Below, in pieces: positions 15,622 to 23,455 of a stretch of 64,000 bases of DNA. The notes under the pieces were generated by a model. That model did not search any database. It was not told the origin of the DNA and worked only from the letters and a program-made list of their open reading frames with translations. The position numbers and the translations under genes are program-made. Source of the stretch: Haloferula sp. BvORR071 (lineage in GTDB: Bacteria > Verrucomicrobiota > Verrucomicrobiia > Verrucomicrobiales > Akkermansiaceae); NCBI RefSeq assembly GCF_000739615.1, contig NZ_BATP01000002.1:1-64000 (forward strand), in the 5' to 3' direction. How positions within the stretch are numbered: position 1 is the first letter of the stretch; every line of letters starts with the position of its first letter.

Positions 15622-15871
15622 AGAGCCTCGAAGATGCGGCGCGGAGAAAGCCCAGGGTAAGCACGCACCGCGTACGCAACCCTGGGAACCGGCCCGAGCG
15701 AACATGTCCCCTGAAGGGGGACACGGAGGTCGCGGATGGGAACACACAAGGAATCACTATGCTCCGTGCGCCCCTTCAGGGCGCGTCATTCGCTAACGGC
15801 ATGACCCAGGGCTGCGCTCGCTTCGCTTGCTTGCCCTGGGCTTTCTCAGTGCCGCCTCTTCGAGGCTCTTG
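15622..15871 (+). repeat. Multi-hairpin repeat, copy B
   Basis: Same order and orientation as copy A. The outer arms run from AGAGCCTCGAAGATGCGG and GCGGAGAAAGCCCAGGG at the left to CCCTGGGCTTTCTCAGTGC and CGCCTCTTCGAGGCTCTT at the right. The inner stems CCCAGGGT/ACCCTGGG, CCCC/GGGG (TGAA loop), CGCCCC/GGGCG and CCCAGGGC/GCCCTGGG are all kept. The right edge is two bases from the stop of the synthetase gene on the other strand, so it may also end that transcript. Confidence 0.8.
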
Positions 15872-15872
15872 A

Positions 15873-18014
15873 TCACCTCATCGCCAACTCCTCGCACCCC
15901 TTCAGATCCAGCTTCCCAGACGCCAGCACCGGGATCTCCGTCACCGGCACGATGATCTTCGGGCACCACAGCGAAGGGAAGCCCGCGTCCATGAGCTTGT
16001 AGCGCAGGTCGATGCACTCTTGCTCCAGCGCCGGTCCGGCGATGGTCGACAGGAGAACGATCGCCTCACCCTTCTGCTCATCCGGGATGCCGACGATCGC
16101 GATCTTGCGCTCGGCTTCGGCGTCGAGGCCGAGAGCCTTGTTCACCGCAGCCTCGACGGTCTCGTGCGGCACCATCTCACCCGCGATCTTCGAAAAGCGC
16201 GAGATGCGGCCCTCGATGTAGAGGAAGCCATCGTCATCGATGCGGCCCACGTCGCCGGTGCGGAACCAGCCATCGGCGGTCAGCACTTCGGAGGACTGCT
16301 TCGGGTTGTTCAGGTAGCCCGGGAAGATGTTCGCGCCCTTCATCCAGATCACGCCCTGCTTGTCGCCGCGCACCGCCTTCTCCGTCGCCGGATCGGTCAT
16401 GCGGAATGCGATGCCCGGCAGCATGTGCCCCACCGAGCCGCGGCGGTGCGATGGGATCACCACGGTATCGGCTGGGGCTGTTAGATCGGGCAGGTTGACG
16501 TTGGTCGCGGGCGAGGTCTCGGTCAGGCCATAGCCTTCTTGCGGCGGGATGCCGAAGCGTTCCTGGAAGGCCTCGGCGAGATTGTCCGGCAGCTTCTCCG
16601 CACCGGTCACCACCAGTTGCAGGGAGCGCAGTTGCTCCGGCTCCACGCGCTTCATGTAGCCGCGCAGGAAGGTCGGCGTGGCCAGCAGGATGTTTACCCC
16701 GCGCTGCGCGATCAGCTCCGCCAGACGCTTGGTCTCGATCGGATTCGGATAGGTCACCAGGTCGATGCCCTCGATGATCGGATACCACAGCGTGACCGTG
16801 CAGCCGAATGAGTGGAAGAGCGGCAAGCTCCCGAGGATCGCCGCACCGGGTGCCAGATTGAGGCGCGTGCCGAATTGGCAGACATTGCCCAGCACGTTGC
16901 GATGCGTGAGCGGCACGCCCTTCGGCTCACCGGAGGAGCCGGAGGTGAAGAGCAGCGCGCACTCGTCGCCATCGCGCTTCTTGCCGATGCGGAAGAGCGT
17001 CGCGATCGCGGCGGCTGGCATCAGCTTGCCCAGGATCGTCCAGGAGATGATCTTCTTCTTCAGCGAGGGCAGCACGCGCTCGATGAAGATCAGGTCCCGG
17101 TTAGGCGGCCAGGGGAAGGATGCGATCTTCCGCACGAAGGGGTCCGCCGTGATATAGCGGTCGAGCCCGGACTGGCGCATCGCCGAGCGGATCGCCTCAT
17201 GGCCCGCGGTGAAGTTGAAGTTCACCGGCGTCTTGCCGGCGAAGAGCGCGGCGAGGTTTGCGATCAGGCCCGCCTTGCCCGGGGGCAGAATCACGCCGAT
17301 GCGCTGGTTGTCGGTGGACTCGCGGATGTATTTGGAGAACACCAGCGCCGCGCCCAGGATCTTGTCGAAGCCGATGGTCGAGTCATCCGAGCCGTCGTGG
17401 ACCTTGTTGCGGCTGTGCTTCTTGAGGCCGTGCAGCAGCGCCATCGCCAGCGAGCCTTTCAGCAGCGGCCGGCGGGAGAAGGATTCCTCCACCATGCCCA
17501 GGAGTTGTTCGCGGAAGAGCGCCGGGCAGGCTTCCTCGGCCGGGATCACCGTGCCGATCCCGATCATCGCGTGCGGCATCGAGCTGGGGCGCTCGATCGA
17601 GAGGCAGGCCTCGCGCGGGTAATCGATCAGCACCGGCAGCACCGGCAGGCCGAAGGAGCACAGGGTCCGCAGGGTCTTGCCCGGGATGTGGCAGGGGACG
17701 CCAGCGCGGGCTACAGCCTTGCCATGCACGAAAATCAGCACCCCGCCATTGGCCAGGAGGGGTTTCAGGTGCTCGCCGGCGACCGCGTGAGAGGGATCAT
17801 CGTCCGAAAACAGCGCCCCCGAGCCCGAGCGCTCCAGGTGCGCCTGCACCCCCGGATCCAGCTTGGAATGCTCCTCGATGAACCAAGTGATCTTCCGCCC
17901 CGCGAAAAGTTTCTCCAGGTGCGGCAACTCGTTGAGTGTGATTCGACCGGGAATGACGAGACAACCGCTGGAAGGAATGCGTTCGGCGTGAAGGACTTGA
18001 ACAGGACTGGACAT
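15873..18014 (-). CDS. Aas-like acyl-CoA/acyl-ACP synthetase with N-terminal acyltransferase-like domain
   Basis: 713 residues from the ATG at 18014. The C-terminal 500 residues are an AMP-forming acyl synthetase: P-loop 'ALLFTSGSSGEPKGVPLTHR', A5 'QEGYGLTETSP', A7 'GWFRTGDVGRIDDDGFLYIE', and the late lysine in 'VLASGKLDLKG'. The first roughly 215 residues resemble the acyltransferase part of Aas (2-acylglycerophosphoethanolamine acyltransferase/acyl-ACP synthetase), but no HxxxxD motif is evident, so this part may be inactive. It should activate fatty acids, perhaps for lysophospholipid repair. It is a single gene whose stop abuts a multi-hairpin repeat. Confidence 0.82.
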   Translation of the reverse strand: MSSPVQVLHAERIPSSGCLVIPGRITLNELPHLEKLFAGRKITWFIEEHSKLDPGVQAHLERSGSGALFSDDDPSHAVAGEHLKPLLANGGVLIFVHGKAVARAGVPCHIPGKTLRTLCSFGLPVLPVLIDYPREACLSIERPSSMPHAMIGIGTVIPAEEACPALFREQLLGMVEESFSRRPLLKGSLAMALLHGLKKHSRNKVHDGSDDSTIGFDKILGAALVFSKYIRESTDNQRIGVILPPGKAGLIANLAALFAGKTPVNFNFTAGHEAIRSAMRQSGLDRYITADPFVRKIASFPWPPNRDLIFIERVLPSLKKKIISWTILGKLMPAAAIATLFRIGKKRDGDECALLFTSGSSGEPKGVPLTHRNVLGNVCQFGTRLNLAPGAAILGSLPLFHSFGCTVTLWYPIIEGIDLVTYPNPIETKRLAELIAQRGVNILLATPTFLRGYMKRVEPEQLRSLQLVVTGAEKLPDNLAEAFQERFGIPPQEGYGLTETSPATNVNLPDLTAPADTVVIPSHRRGSVGHMLPGIAFRMTDPATEKAVRGDKQGVIWMKGANIFPGYLNNPKQSSEVLTADGWFRTGDVGRIDDDGFLYIEGRISRFSKIAGEMVPHETVEAAVNKALGLDAEAERKIAIVGIPDEQKGEAIVLLSTIAGPALEQECIDLRYKLMDAGFPSLWCPKIIVPVTEIPVLASGKLDLKGCEELAMR

Positions 18015-18261
18015 CGTTACGCGGGAATACCCTGGAGAAGAATGACGGAGCTTGCTTGGGGGGTATTGAAGCGTATCGCCCCCGGCAGGCACGGATTTTT
18101 TTGAGAATGACGAATGCTAGATTTTCGATGATCGGCTGGCGCGGGAAGCGGAAGCTCGGCCAAGGTCCCGCCTCGGCACCAAGATTCATCGAGAATTCGG
18201 CATTTCCTCATCCCGGTTCCGCGTGGAAACGCCCTGCTATCGCCCCGCTACGGCGATTTTG

Positions 18262-18639
18262 ATGAGAGCTTCCAAGCCTGAATACCCGGAGGAGTATCTG
18301 ACAGAGAATCCCTATGAGTTCCGAGAATCTGAGCCTCCATGGTTCACGGTTTTCTCGTTCTTCTCCGTGCCTGGTTTGACTTGGGGCTCTGTGAAATTCG
18401 TGCAGGCGGAAGGACTACGGCCGTTTTTCTCCGGCCACTCGCTAAACTCGTTTGGTGCATTGGTCTTTGGAATAACCTTCGTGGCTGGCGCTGCTTCGCT
18501 GCTCGGGTTGATCTTGGCCGATATCGCGAGGAAGAGGCGCGAGCCTTGGAAGGGATTGAGAGCGGTCGCATGGATCCTCAATGGGATCACCGCGTTTTAC
18601 GTCTTCGGCCATTTCACGCTCTGGCTCACCTTGGGTTGA
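18262..18639 (+). CDS. Small membrane protein, unknown
   Basis: 125 residues from the ATG at 18262; a 13-residue in-frame extension is possible. It has three hydrophobic stretches: 'WFTVFSFFSVPGLTWGSV', 'ALVFGITFVAGAASLLGLIL' and 'WILNGITAFYVFGHFTLWLT'. The first 30 residues are acidic. This resembles the small DUF-type membrane proteins common in this phylum, but I do not recognise the family. It converges on the amidohydrolase-like gene with a 38-bp gap. Confidence 0.6.
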   Translation: MRASKPEYPEEYLTENPYEFRESEPPWFTVFSFFSVPGLTWGSVKFVQAEGLRPFFSGHSLNSFGALVFGITFVAGAASLLGLILADIARKRREPWKGLRAVAWILNGITAFYVFGHFTLWLTLG

Positions 18640-18677
18640 TGGGCCTAGCGACCGAGCTTTCCGTCCGGCCTCCAGCC

Positions 18678-19337
18678 TCACTCCTTCGGCAGCGTCTCCA
18701 GCAGCAGCTTCTTCAGCTTGTCCCAGCGCAGCGGCGTGCCCTCCAGGAAGCTCGACTGCGCCGCCACCACCGAGATGCTGCCGAATTTCTCCGGGAATTG
18801 CTCCCGCAAGACCGTCGAGAGCCCGTAGTTCGGGTCGGAGGCCACCGCGAATTTCAGTTCTGGTGCCGCGGCCCGCAAGGCGTCCGTCCACTTGCGTACG
18901 AAGGCGGTCTCCACGTCCCGCGAGGGATCCTGCACAAATTCGACCACCGGGGCATCCGCAGCCGGCGCCGTGCGCAGCGAGAGATGAATCACCGACCCGC
19001 CGTGCTTCATCTCCTCCACGATCCGCTGGCGCAGCAGGTTGATGTGGGCCTGATGGTGCCGCTCGTCGAGCTTGCGCCGGTGGTCCTCGGTCAGCTTGGC
19101 GCTGAAGCGGCTGAAGCGTGCCGGATCGTCCGGGCGGCGTGAGAAATCGACCAACAGGCGGGTGATATCACCGTGCGCCAGCAGGCTCCGCAGCTTGGTC
19201 GCGAAGGCTTGGGCCAGGTTCAGCGAACCCGGCGACCAACCCTCCTCGGAGGTCACCGTCTCCTCGTGGCCTCGGAAGATGTCCTTGTGCCACTCCGGGA
19301 TCGCACAGGTCGCCGGTTCACAGGAAAGAACGAACAT
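18678..19337 (-). CDS. N-formylglutamate amidohydrolase-like protein with altered active site
   Basis: 219 residues from the ATG at 19337. The frame stays open much further upstream, but only as the antisense of the esterase gene. The backbone follows FGase-family proteins: 'MFVLSCEPATCAIPEW', 'EEGWSPGSLNLAQAFATKL', 'ITRLLVDFSRRPDDPARFSR', 'SVIHLSLRTAP' and 'FVQDPSRDVETAFVRKW'. From memory of the family, active members have CEHA (here CEPA), a WDPG-type Asp (here WSPG) and HLSVH (here HLSLR). Key metal-binding or catalytic residues thus seem to be lost, and it may be a non-catalytic relative. It diverges from the carboxylesterase across 183 bp. Confidence 0.7.
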   Translation of the reverse strand: MFVLSCEPATCAIPEWHKDIFRGHEETVTSEEGWSPGSLNLAQAFATKLRSLLAHGDITRLLVDFSRRPDDPARFSRFSAKLTEDHRRKLDERHHQAHINLLRQRIVEEMKHGGSVIHLSLRTAPAADAPVVEFVQDPSRDVETAFVRKWTDALRAAAPELKFAVASDPNYGLSTVLREQFPEKFGSISVVAAQSSFLEGTPLRWDKLKKLLLETLPKE

Positions 19338-19520
19338 CGCCGCCCCAGTAGCAGCTCTGGGATGGTTTGTCGAATATTGGTTAATTTCGCTTAACCTTTT
19401 TCTCCCGGCTTCGGGAATGGTCGACCTCGGGGCTTCCATTCGTCGTGTCGAGCGATCTGCCGCTGCAAATTCGCAGAACCGGCGTAACCTCGGCAGCCTC
19501 GATTCCCGTACCCTCTGCCG

Positions 19521-21101
19521 ATGCCTGTCCGTCCGAATCGCTTTTCCCTGCTCTCCATTCTGCTTGGCCTCGGCCTCAGCTCTGCCTGCTTGGCGCAGGG
19601 CCCGCAGGTGAGAGTCACTGGCGGCACCATTGAGGGCATCGCGGCGAAGGATGGTATCCAAGCCTTCAAGGGCATCCCCTTTGCCGCGCCGCCGGTCGGG
19701 CCCCTGCGCTGGAAGTTCCCCCAGCCGGTCCAACCTTGGGAAGGCATCCGCCCGGCCAAAGACTACGGCCATTCCGCCGAGCAAAGCCGCGTCGCGGCCC
19801 TCGCGATGGGCGTGACCGGCGGACTCGATGAGGATTGCCTCTACCTCAATGTCTGGTCTTCCACGGGGGCCAAGGACCTGCCGGTGATGGTCTGGATCCA
19901 CGGCGGTGCCTTCACCAGTGGCTCCGGTTCGCAGGCACTCTACGATGGCGCCCACTTGGCGGGGAAAGGCGTGGTCGTGGTCACCATCAACTACCGCCTC
20001 GGCCCCCTCGGCTTCATGGCGCACCCGGAGCTCACGCAGGAGGGCGGGGGATCTTCTGGCAACTACGGCATCCGCGACCAGATCGCGGCGCTCGAATGGG
20101 TGCGCGACAACATCACGAACTTCGGCGGCACCCCCGCGAATGTAACCATCTTCGGTGAATCCGCCGGAGCCTACTCGGTGAATATCCTCGCCGCCTCGCC
20201 CAGGGCCAAGGGCCTCTTCCATCGCGCGATCGCCGAGAGCGGTGGCAGCTTCGCACCGCCCAAGAACGATGCCGCGGCCTTCGGCCCGCTCCACCTGCCG
20301 CTCAAGCGTGCCGAGACCGAGGGCGAAAAGCTCTTGGGTCGGCTCAAGGTCAGCAGCATCGCCAAGGCCCGCGAACTCCCGGCGAAGGCGATCATCGATG
20401 CCGCGACATCCGACACCACCGGTTCCGCGGTCTTCGATGGCACGATCCTGCCCAAGGACATCTTCGAGCTCTATGCGCACAAGCAGTTCAACGACACGCC
20501 GCTGTTAGTCGGCAGCAACTCGGATGAAGCTGCCATGTTTGTCTGGGGCAAGCTCACACCGGACAAGGTCAAGCAACAGGCTGCTGCCGGCCTCGGCGAC
20601 TATGCTGGCAAGATCCTCGCACTCTATCCGCATACCAGCGTGGATGAGGCCACTTGGGCGGGTAAAGCGATCCTCACCGATCTAGCCTTCACCTGGCATG
20701 CCTGGACTTGGGCCGGCATGCAGGGCTCCCATGGCAAGAATCCCGCTTTCCTCTACTACTTCGACCACCGCCCGCCTGGGAATACCAGCGGTGCCAGCCA
20801 TGCCGCGGAGATCGGCTACGTCTTTGGCAACCTCTCGCCCCTCGGCCTCTTCAGCCGCGGCTCGAGCGCGGAGGACAAGCGGCTCTCCGAGCTGATGATG
20901 AACTACTGGGTGAACTTCGCGAAGACCGGCGATCCCAACGGCGCAGACCTGCCCAAGTGGCCCGCCTTCACCAGGCAATCTCCAGAGGGCATGATCTTCG
21001 ATGCCAAGCCCGGCGCTCGCGCCATGCCTTATGCCTACCGCATGCCCACCTTCGATGCCTACTTCAAATGGCGGCGCGACGGCTCCAAGCCCGGGAAGTG
21101 A
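19521..21101 (+). CDS. Secreted type-B carboxylesterase
   Basis: 526 residues. It has a signal peptide (about 1-25, 'LLGLGLSSACLAQ'), then the family signatures: 'FKGIPFAAPPVGPLRWKFPQ', 'EDCLYLNVW', the oxyanion loop 'VMVWIHGGAFTSGSG', and the nucleophile elbow 'VTIFGESAGAYSVNILAASP' with Ser about residue 215. The acidic residue and His of the triad should lie in 'VGSNSDEAAMF' and 'NTSGASHAAEIGYVFG'. It should hydrolyse carboxylic esters in the periplasm; the natural substrate is unknown. It starts 183 bp from the divergent amidohydrolase-like gene. Confidence 0.92.
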   Translation: MPVRPNRFSLLSILLGLGLSSACLAQGPQVRVTGGTIEGIAAKDGIQAFKGIPFAAPPVGPLRWKFPQPVQPWEGIRPAKDYGHSAEQSRVAALAMGVTGGLDEDCLYLNVWSSTGAKDLPVMVWIHGGAFTSGSGSQALYDGAHLAGKGVVVVTINYRLGPLGFMAHPELTQEGGGSSGNYGIRDQIAALEWVRDNITNFGGTPANVTIFGESAGAYSVNILAASPRAKGLFHRAIAESGGSFAPPKNDAAAFGPLHLPLKRAETEGEKLLGRLKVSSIAKARELPAKAIIDAATSDTTGSAVFDGTILPKDIFELYAHKQFNDTPLLVGSNSDEAAMFVWGKLTPDKVKQQAAAGLGDYAGKILALYPHTSVDEATWAGKAILTDLAFTWHAWTWAGMQGSHGKNPAFLYYFDHRPPGNTSGASHAAEIGYVFGNLSPLGLFSRGSSAEDKRLSELMMNYWVNFAKTGDPNGADLPKWPAFTRQSPEGMIFDAKPGARAMPYAYRMPTFDAYFKWRRDGSKPGK

Positions 21102-21139
21102 GAGCTCTTTGCATCACCCGCCCTCAAGCCTTGCGTCTC

Positions 21140-22660
21140 TCAAGGCACCACCGCATCCCAGGTCAGCCCGATGCGGATCTCGTCGAAGGTCGAGGGAAAG
21201 ACTCCGGCACCGCTTCCTGAGCGCAAAACGATCCGATCGAAGTCCGGCACGTCCTGATAGCGGAACTGCCGGGTGGCGGAAGACTCCGGTTGGCCGGGCA
21301 CGGGATCGAGGAATAGATCCGTGACCAAGCGCGTCCGGTCGATCCGCACCACGAAGAGATGCGGCTTGCCATCCAGCGGCAGGCCGAATGCGTCTTGGGT
21401 GAGCGATTGCTTCAGCCGCGAACCATAGGAGTTGGCGACGCTCAGCTTGCCGATGAAAAGCTCCTCGCGGTCGTCTTGATAGAGGATGAGACCCGCGAAG
21501 CAGTTGGCGGTGGCCTTGTCGGGATTCCGCATCAGGAAGCTCAAATAAGTTACGCCCTGCGGTGAGAGCTGCTTGGGATCCGGCCGCAGGGTGGCACCCA
21601 CGTTGGTCTCACCAGTGGTGCTCAACGCACCGCCACTGCTCTTCAGGGATGCGCCACCCGCGGCAAAGCTCAGCCCTTCCGGCTCGAAGACCCCTGTGCC
21701 TTCCCACTTCCCCTGTGGTCCGGTGAAAGACGCGTTGCGGAAGGGGCCCGTGGGGTAACTCGCAAAGCTCTCCTCAATGCGTAACGCGGCCGGCTTGGAG
21801 GAGGCATCATTCGCCTTGGTGCCATAGAAGTCCTCGACCACATCCGGAGATCCATCACCGTCCTGGTCCGCCAGCACCGGATCCAGCGGCACAATCAAGC
21901 GCTGGGCCAGGAACTCGGTGCTCACCAGCTTGCCGCCCTTGAGAATCGCCGCGTTCTCGCCCTTCAAGCTGTGCGGGGAGCCGCTGGCTGCGGTGAAGGC
22001 CTCCACCAAGCCCTCCAGCACATGCACCTCTGTTCCTGATGGCGTGCCCGCCGCGGTGACGAAACGGGTGCCGAGGTCCACCACCTTGCCGTCCGTGGTA
22101 TCGACCGTGAAGCCGTGCGCATAGGTCGGCGCATAGGTGCTGATCCGGCCCTTCCCGAGGCGGATCTTGTCCGGCCCATCGATCTGGAAGTCCGCCGGTC
22201 CGCGCACCTTCAGCCGCGCTCCGCCACGCATCGCGATGCCGATCTCCGAGCCGTCCGGCACCGTGAAGGAACCTTTCTCCAGCGGCTGCCCGATCCGCAT
22301 CCCCGCATTCTCAGCAAGTTCATCCGCATCGGTGATCGTGGCCACATGCGTCGCCGCAGCTGGCTTCACCGTGAGACGCTGGCCTGCCAGATAAGAAGCC
22401 GCGGCCACCAGCGCGATCCCGGCGGCAATCGCCGCGATCCGCGGCCAGCGCCGGAAGGGCACCACCACCGGCGCCTCTGGCTTCGCGAAGGGATTCGGCA
22501 GGTCCTCCGCCTCTAGTCCCACTTCCGTGAGGAGGGCGTCCAGATAGGCATCGCGCTGGGCGGGGTCTTTCTCGATGGCCGCCTGGAATTCGCGCAGCTC
22601 GGCCTCCGTGAGGTCATACGACTTCAGGCGCTCGATCCATTTCTGCCAGTCCTGGTTCAT
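21140..22660 (-). CDS. FecR-type anti-sigma factor with C-terminal laminin-G-like module
   Basis: 506 residues. The cytoplasmic N-terminus (about 1-68) should bind the sigma factor. One membrane helix follows (about 75-95, 'IAAIAAGIALVAAASYLAGQ'). A FecR domain covers about 100-245 ('TVDTTDGKVVDLGTRFVTAA', 'TEVHVLEGLVEAF'). A short 'DPVLADQDGDGSPDVVEDFY' segment leads to a beta-sandwich module of about 210 residues ('FAGLILYQDDREELFIGK', 'FDRIVLRSG'). The same module is found in the two divergent secreted proteins at 23456 and 25874. It follows the sigma gene by 41 bases and should hold that sigma factor inactive until a signal arrives outside. Confidence 0.88.
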   Translation of the reverse strand: MNQDWQKWIERLKSYDLTEAELREFQAAIEKDPAQRDAYLDALLTEVGLEAEDLPNPFAKPEAPVVVPFRRWPRIAAIAAGIALVAAASYLAGQRLTVKPAAATHVATITDADELAENAGMRIGQPLEKGSFTVPDGSEIGIAMRGGARLKVRGPADFQIDGPDKIRLGKGRISTYAPTYAHGFTVDTTDGKVVDLGTRFVTAAGTPSGTEVHVLEGLVEAFTAASGSPHSLKGENAAILKGGKLVSTEFLAQRLIVPLDPVLADQDGDGSPDVVEDFYGTKANDASSKPAALRIEESFASYPTGPFRNASFTGPQGKWEGTGVFEPEGLSFAAGGASLKSSGGALSTTGETNVGATLRPDPKQLSPQGVTYLSFLMRNPDKATANCFAGLILYQDDREELFIGKLSVANSYGSRLKQSLTQDAFGLPLDGKPHLFVVRIDRTRLVTDLFLDPVPGQPESSATRQFRYQDVPDFDRIVLRSGSGAGVFPSTFDEIRIGLTWDAVVP

Positions 22661-22701
22661 GAATGGTGGTGCAAAAGGCTTACTTCAAAATGGGACGCAG
22701 G

Positions 22702-23277
22702 TTACCCCTCAAACGGCATTTCATCCACATTGGACTCCGCGCGGCGCTTCAAGATGCAGTTCTTCAGTTGGTTCCGGATCCGGAAAAGCTTCTGCTTGAG
22801 CGCTCCCTCGGTGGTCTTCCAGCGGGTGGCGATCTCCTCCAGCGGAACCCGGGCCTGGTAACGCAGCTGCAGGAGCTGGGCACCTTCGTCCGGCAAAAGC
22901 TTGCGGCACTCGGCCAAAGCCTCCAGCCAGGCATCGGTATCGTCGGCGCGGTCTTCGGCCCCTTCCGCGAGGTGCTCTAACAGACCGCTGTCCACCGGCA
23001 CCTTGCGGCGCGCTTCGTAGCGCCGGAGATAGGTGAGGCATTCGAAGCGCGCGATCGCGAAGGCCCACGATTTGAAATCGGTGCCCGCGGCGAAGCGCTC
23101 GCGCTTGCGGATGATCAGGGCGTTGACGTCCTGTAGCACATCGCGCGCATCGTCCGGGTTGAACACCATCGCGCGGATGAAGAAGTAGATCCGGTGCTGG
23201 TGCGCGATCAACAGCGCCTCGAATTCCCGGGTGACCGCTTGGTCCGGTGGGGGAGTGACGGGACGCTGGCCGTTCAT
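22702..23277 (-). CDS. ECF sigma factor (Rhodopirellula/Verrucomicrobium type)
   Basis: 191 residues from the ATG at 23277; the longer frame to 23544 runs into the promoter region of the divergent gene. Region 2 is 'FEALLIAHQHRIYFFIRAMV' to 'DFKSWAFAIARFECLTYLRR'. Region 4 is 'LLQLRYQARVPLEEIATRWK' followed by 'TTEGALKQKLFRIRNQLKNC', with a typical HTH. It should direct RNA polymerase to a small regulon and is the first gene of an operon with the FecR anti-sigma factor. The divergent secreted protein at 23456, 178 bp away, is a plausible target. Confidence 0.9.
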   Translation of the reverse strand: MNGQRPVTPPPDQAVTREFEALLIAHQHRIYFFIRAMVFNPDDARDVLQDVNALIIRKRERFAAGTDFKSWAFAIARFECLTYLRRYEARRKVPVDSGLLEHLAEGAEDRADDTDAWLEALAECRKLLPDEGAQLLQLRYQARVPLEEIATRWKTTEGALKQKLFRIRNQLKNCILKRRAESNVDEMPFEG

Positions 23278-23455
23278 CGGGAGACGGCATCCATGCGGCA
23301 AATCCGCTGGAAGTTCAACAAGGACCTGCCGCGGATCGCAGGCGATGTCACGCTGCCGCGATTTTTTCAGATCGCCCCGTAACCTGGAAAAGAAGGCGAC
23401 GTAAGCCGCGGTCCACCCGTCGGCGAACCCCCGTCGGGTGGCGGAAACCCCTACC

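Larger units (their letters stand above)
14747..15871 (+). mobile_element. Transposase with flanking multi-hairpin repeats (RAYT-like unit)
   Basis: One Y1 transposase gene lies between two directly oriented copies of the same hairpin-rich repeat (A at 14747, B at 15622), plus a truncated third arm at 15571. A related copy without a transposase is at 9212. IS200/IS605-family Y1 transposases recognise subterminal hairpins, and RAYTs are tied to REP palindromes. By analogy, this may be the source element for the dispersed repeats. That link is inference from position and structure. Confidence 0.55.

Noticed and set aside
16812-18104. 430-residue plus-strand frame opposite the acyl synthetase
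   Set aside because: It is the antisense of a well-supported AMP-forming synthetase and has no recognisable motif.
19338-20480. N-terminal extension of the amidohydrolase-like frame
   Set aside because: It is the antisense of the carboxylesterase; the family-like protein begins at the Met at 19337.
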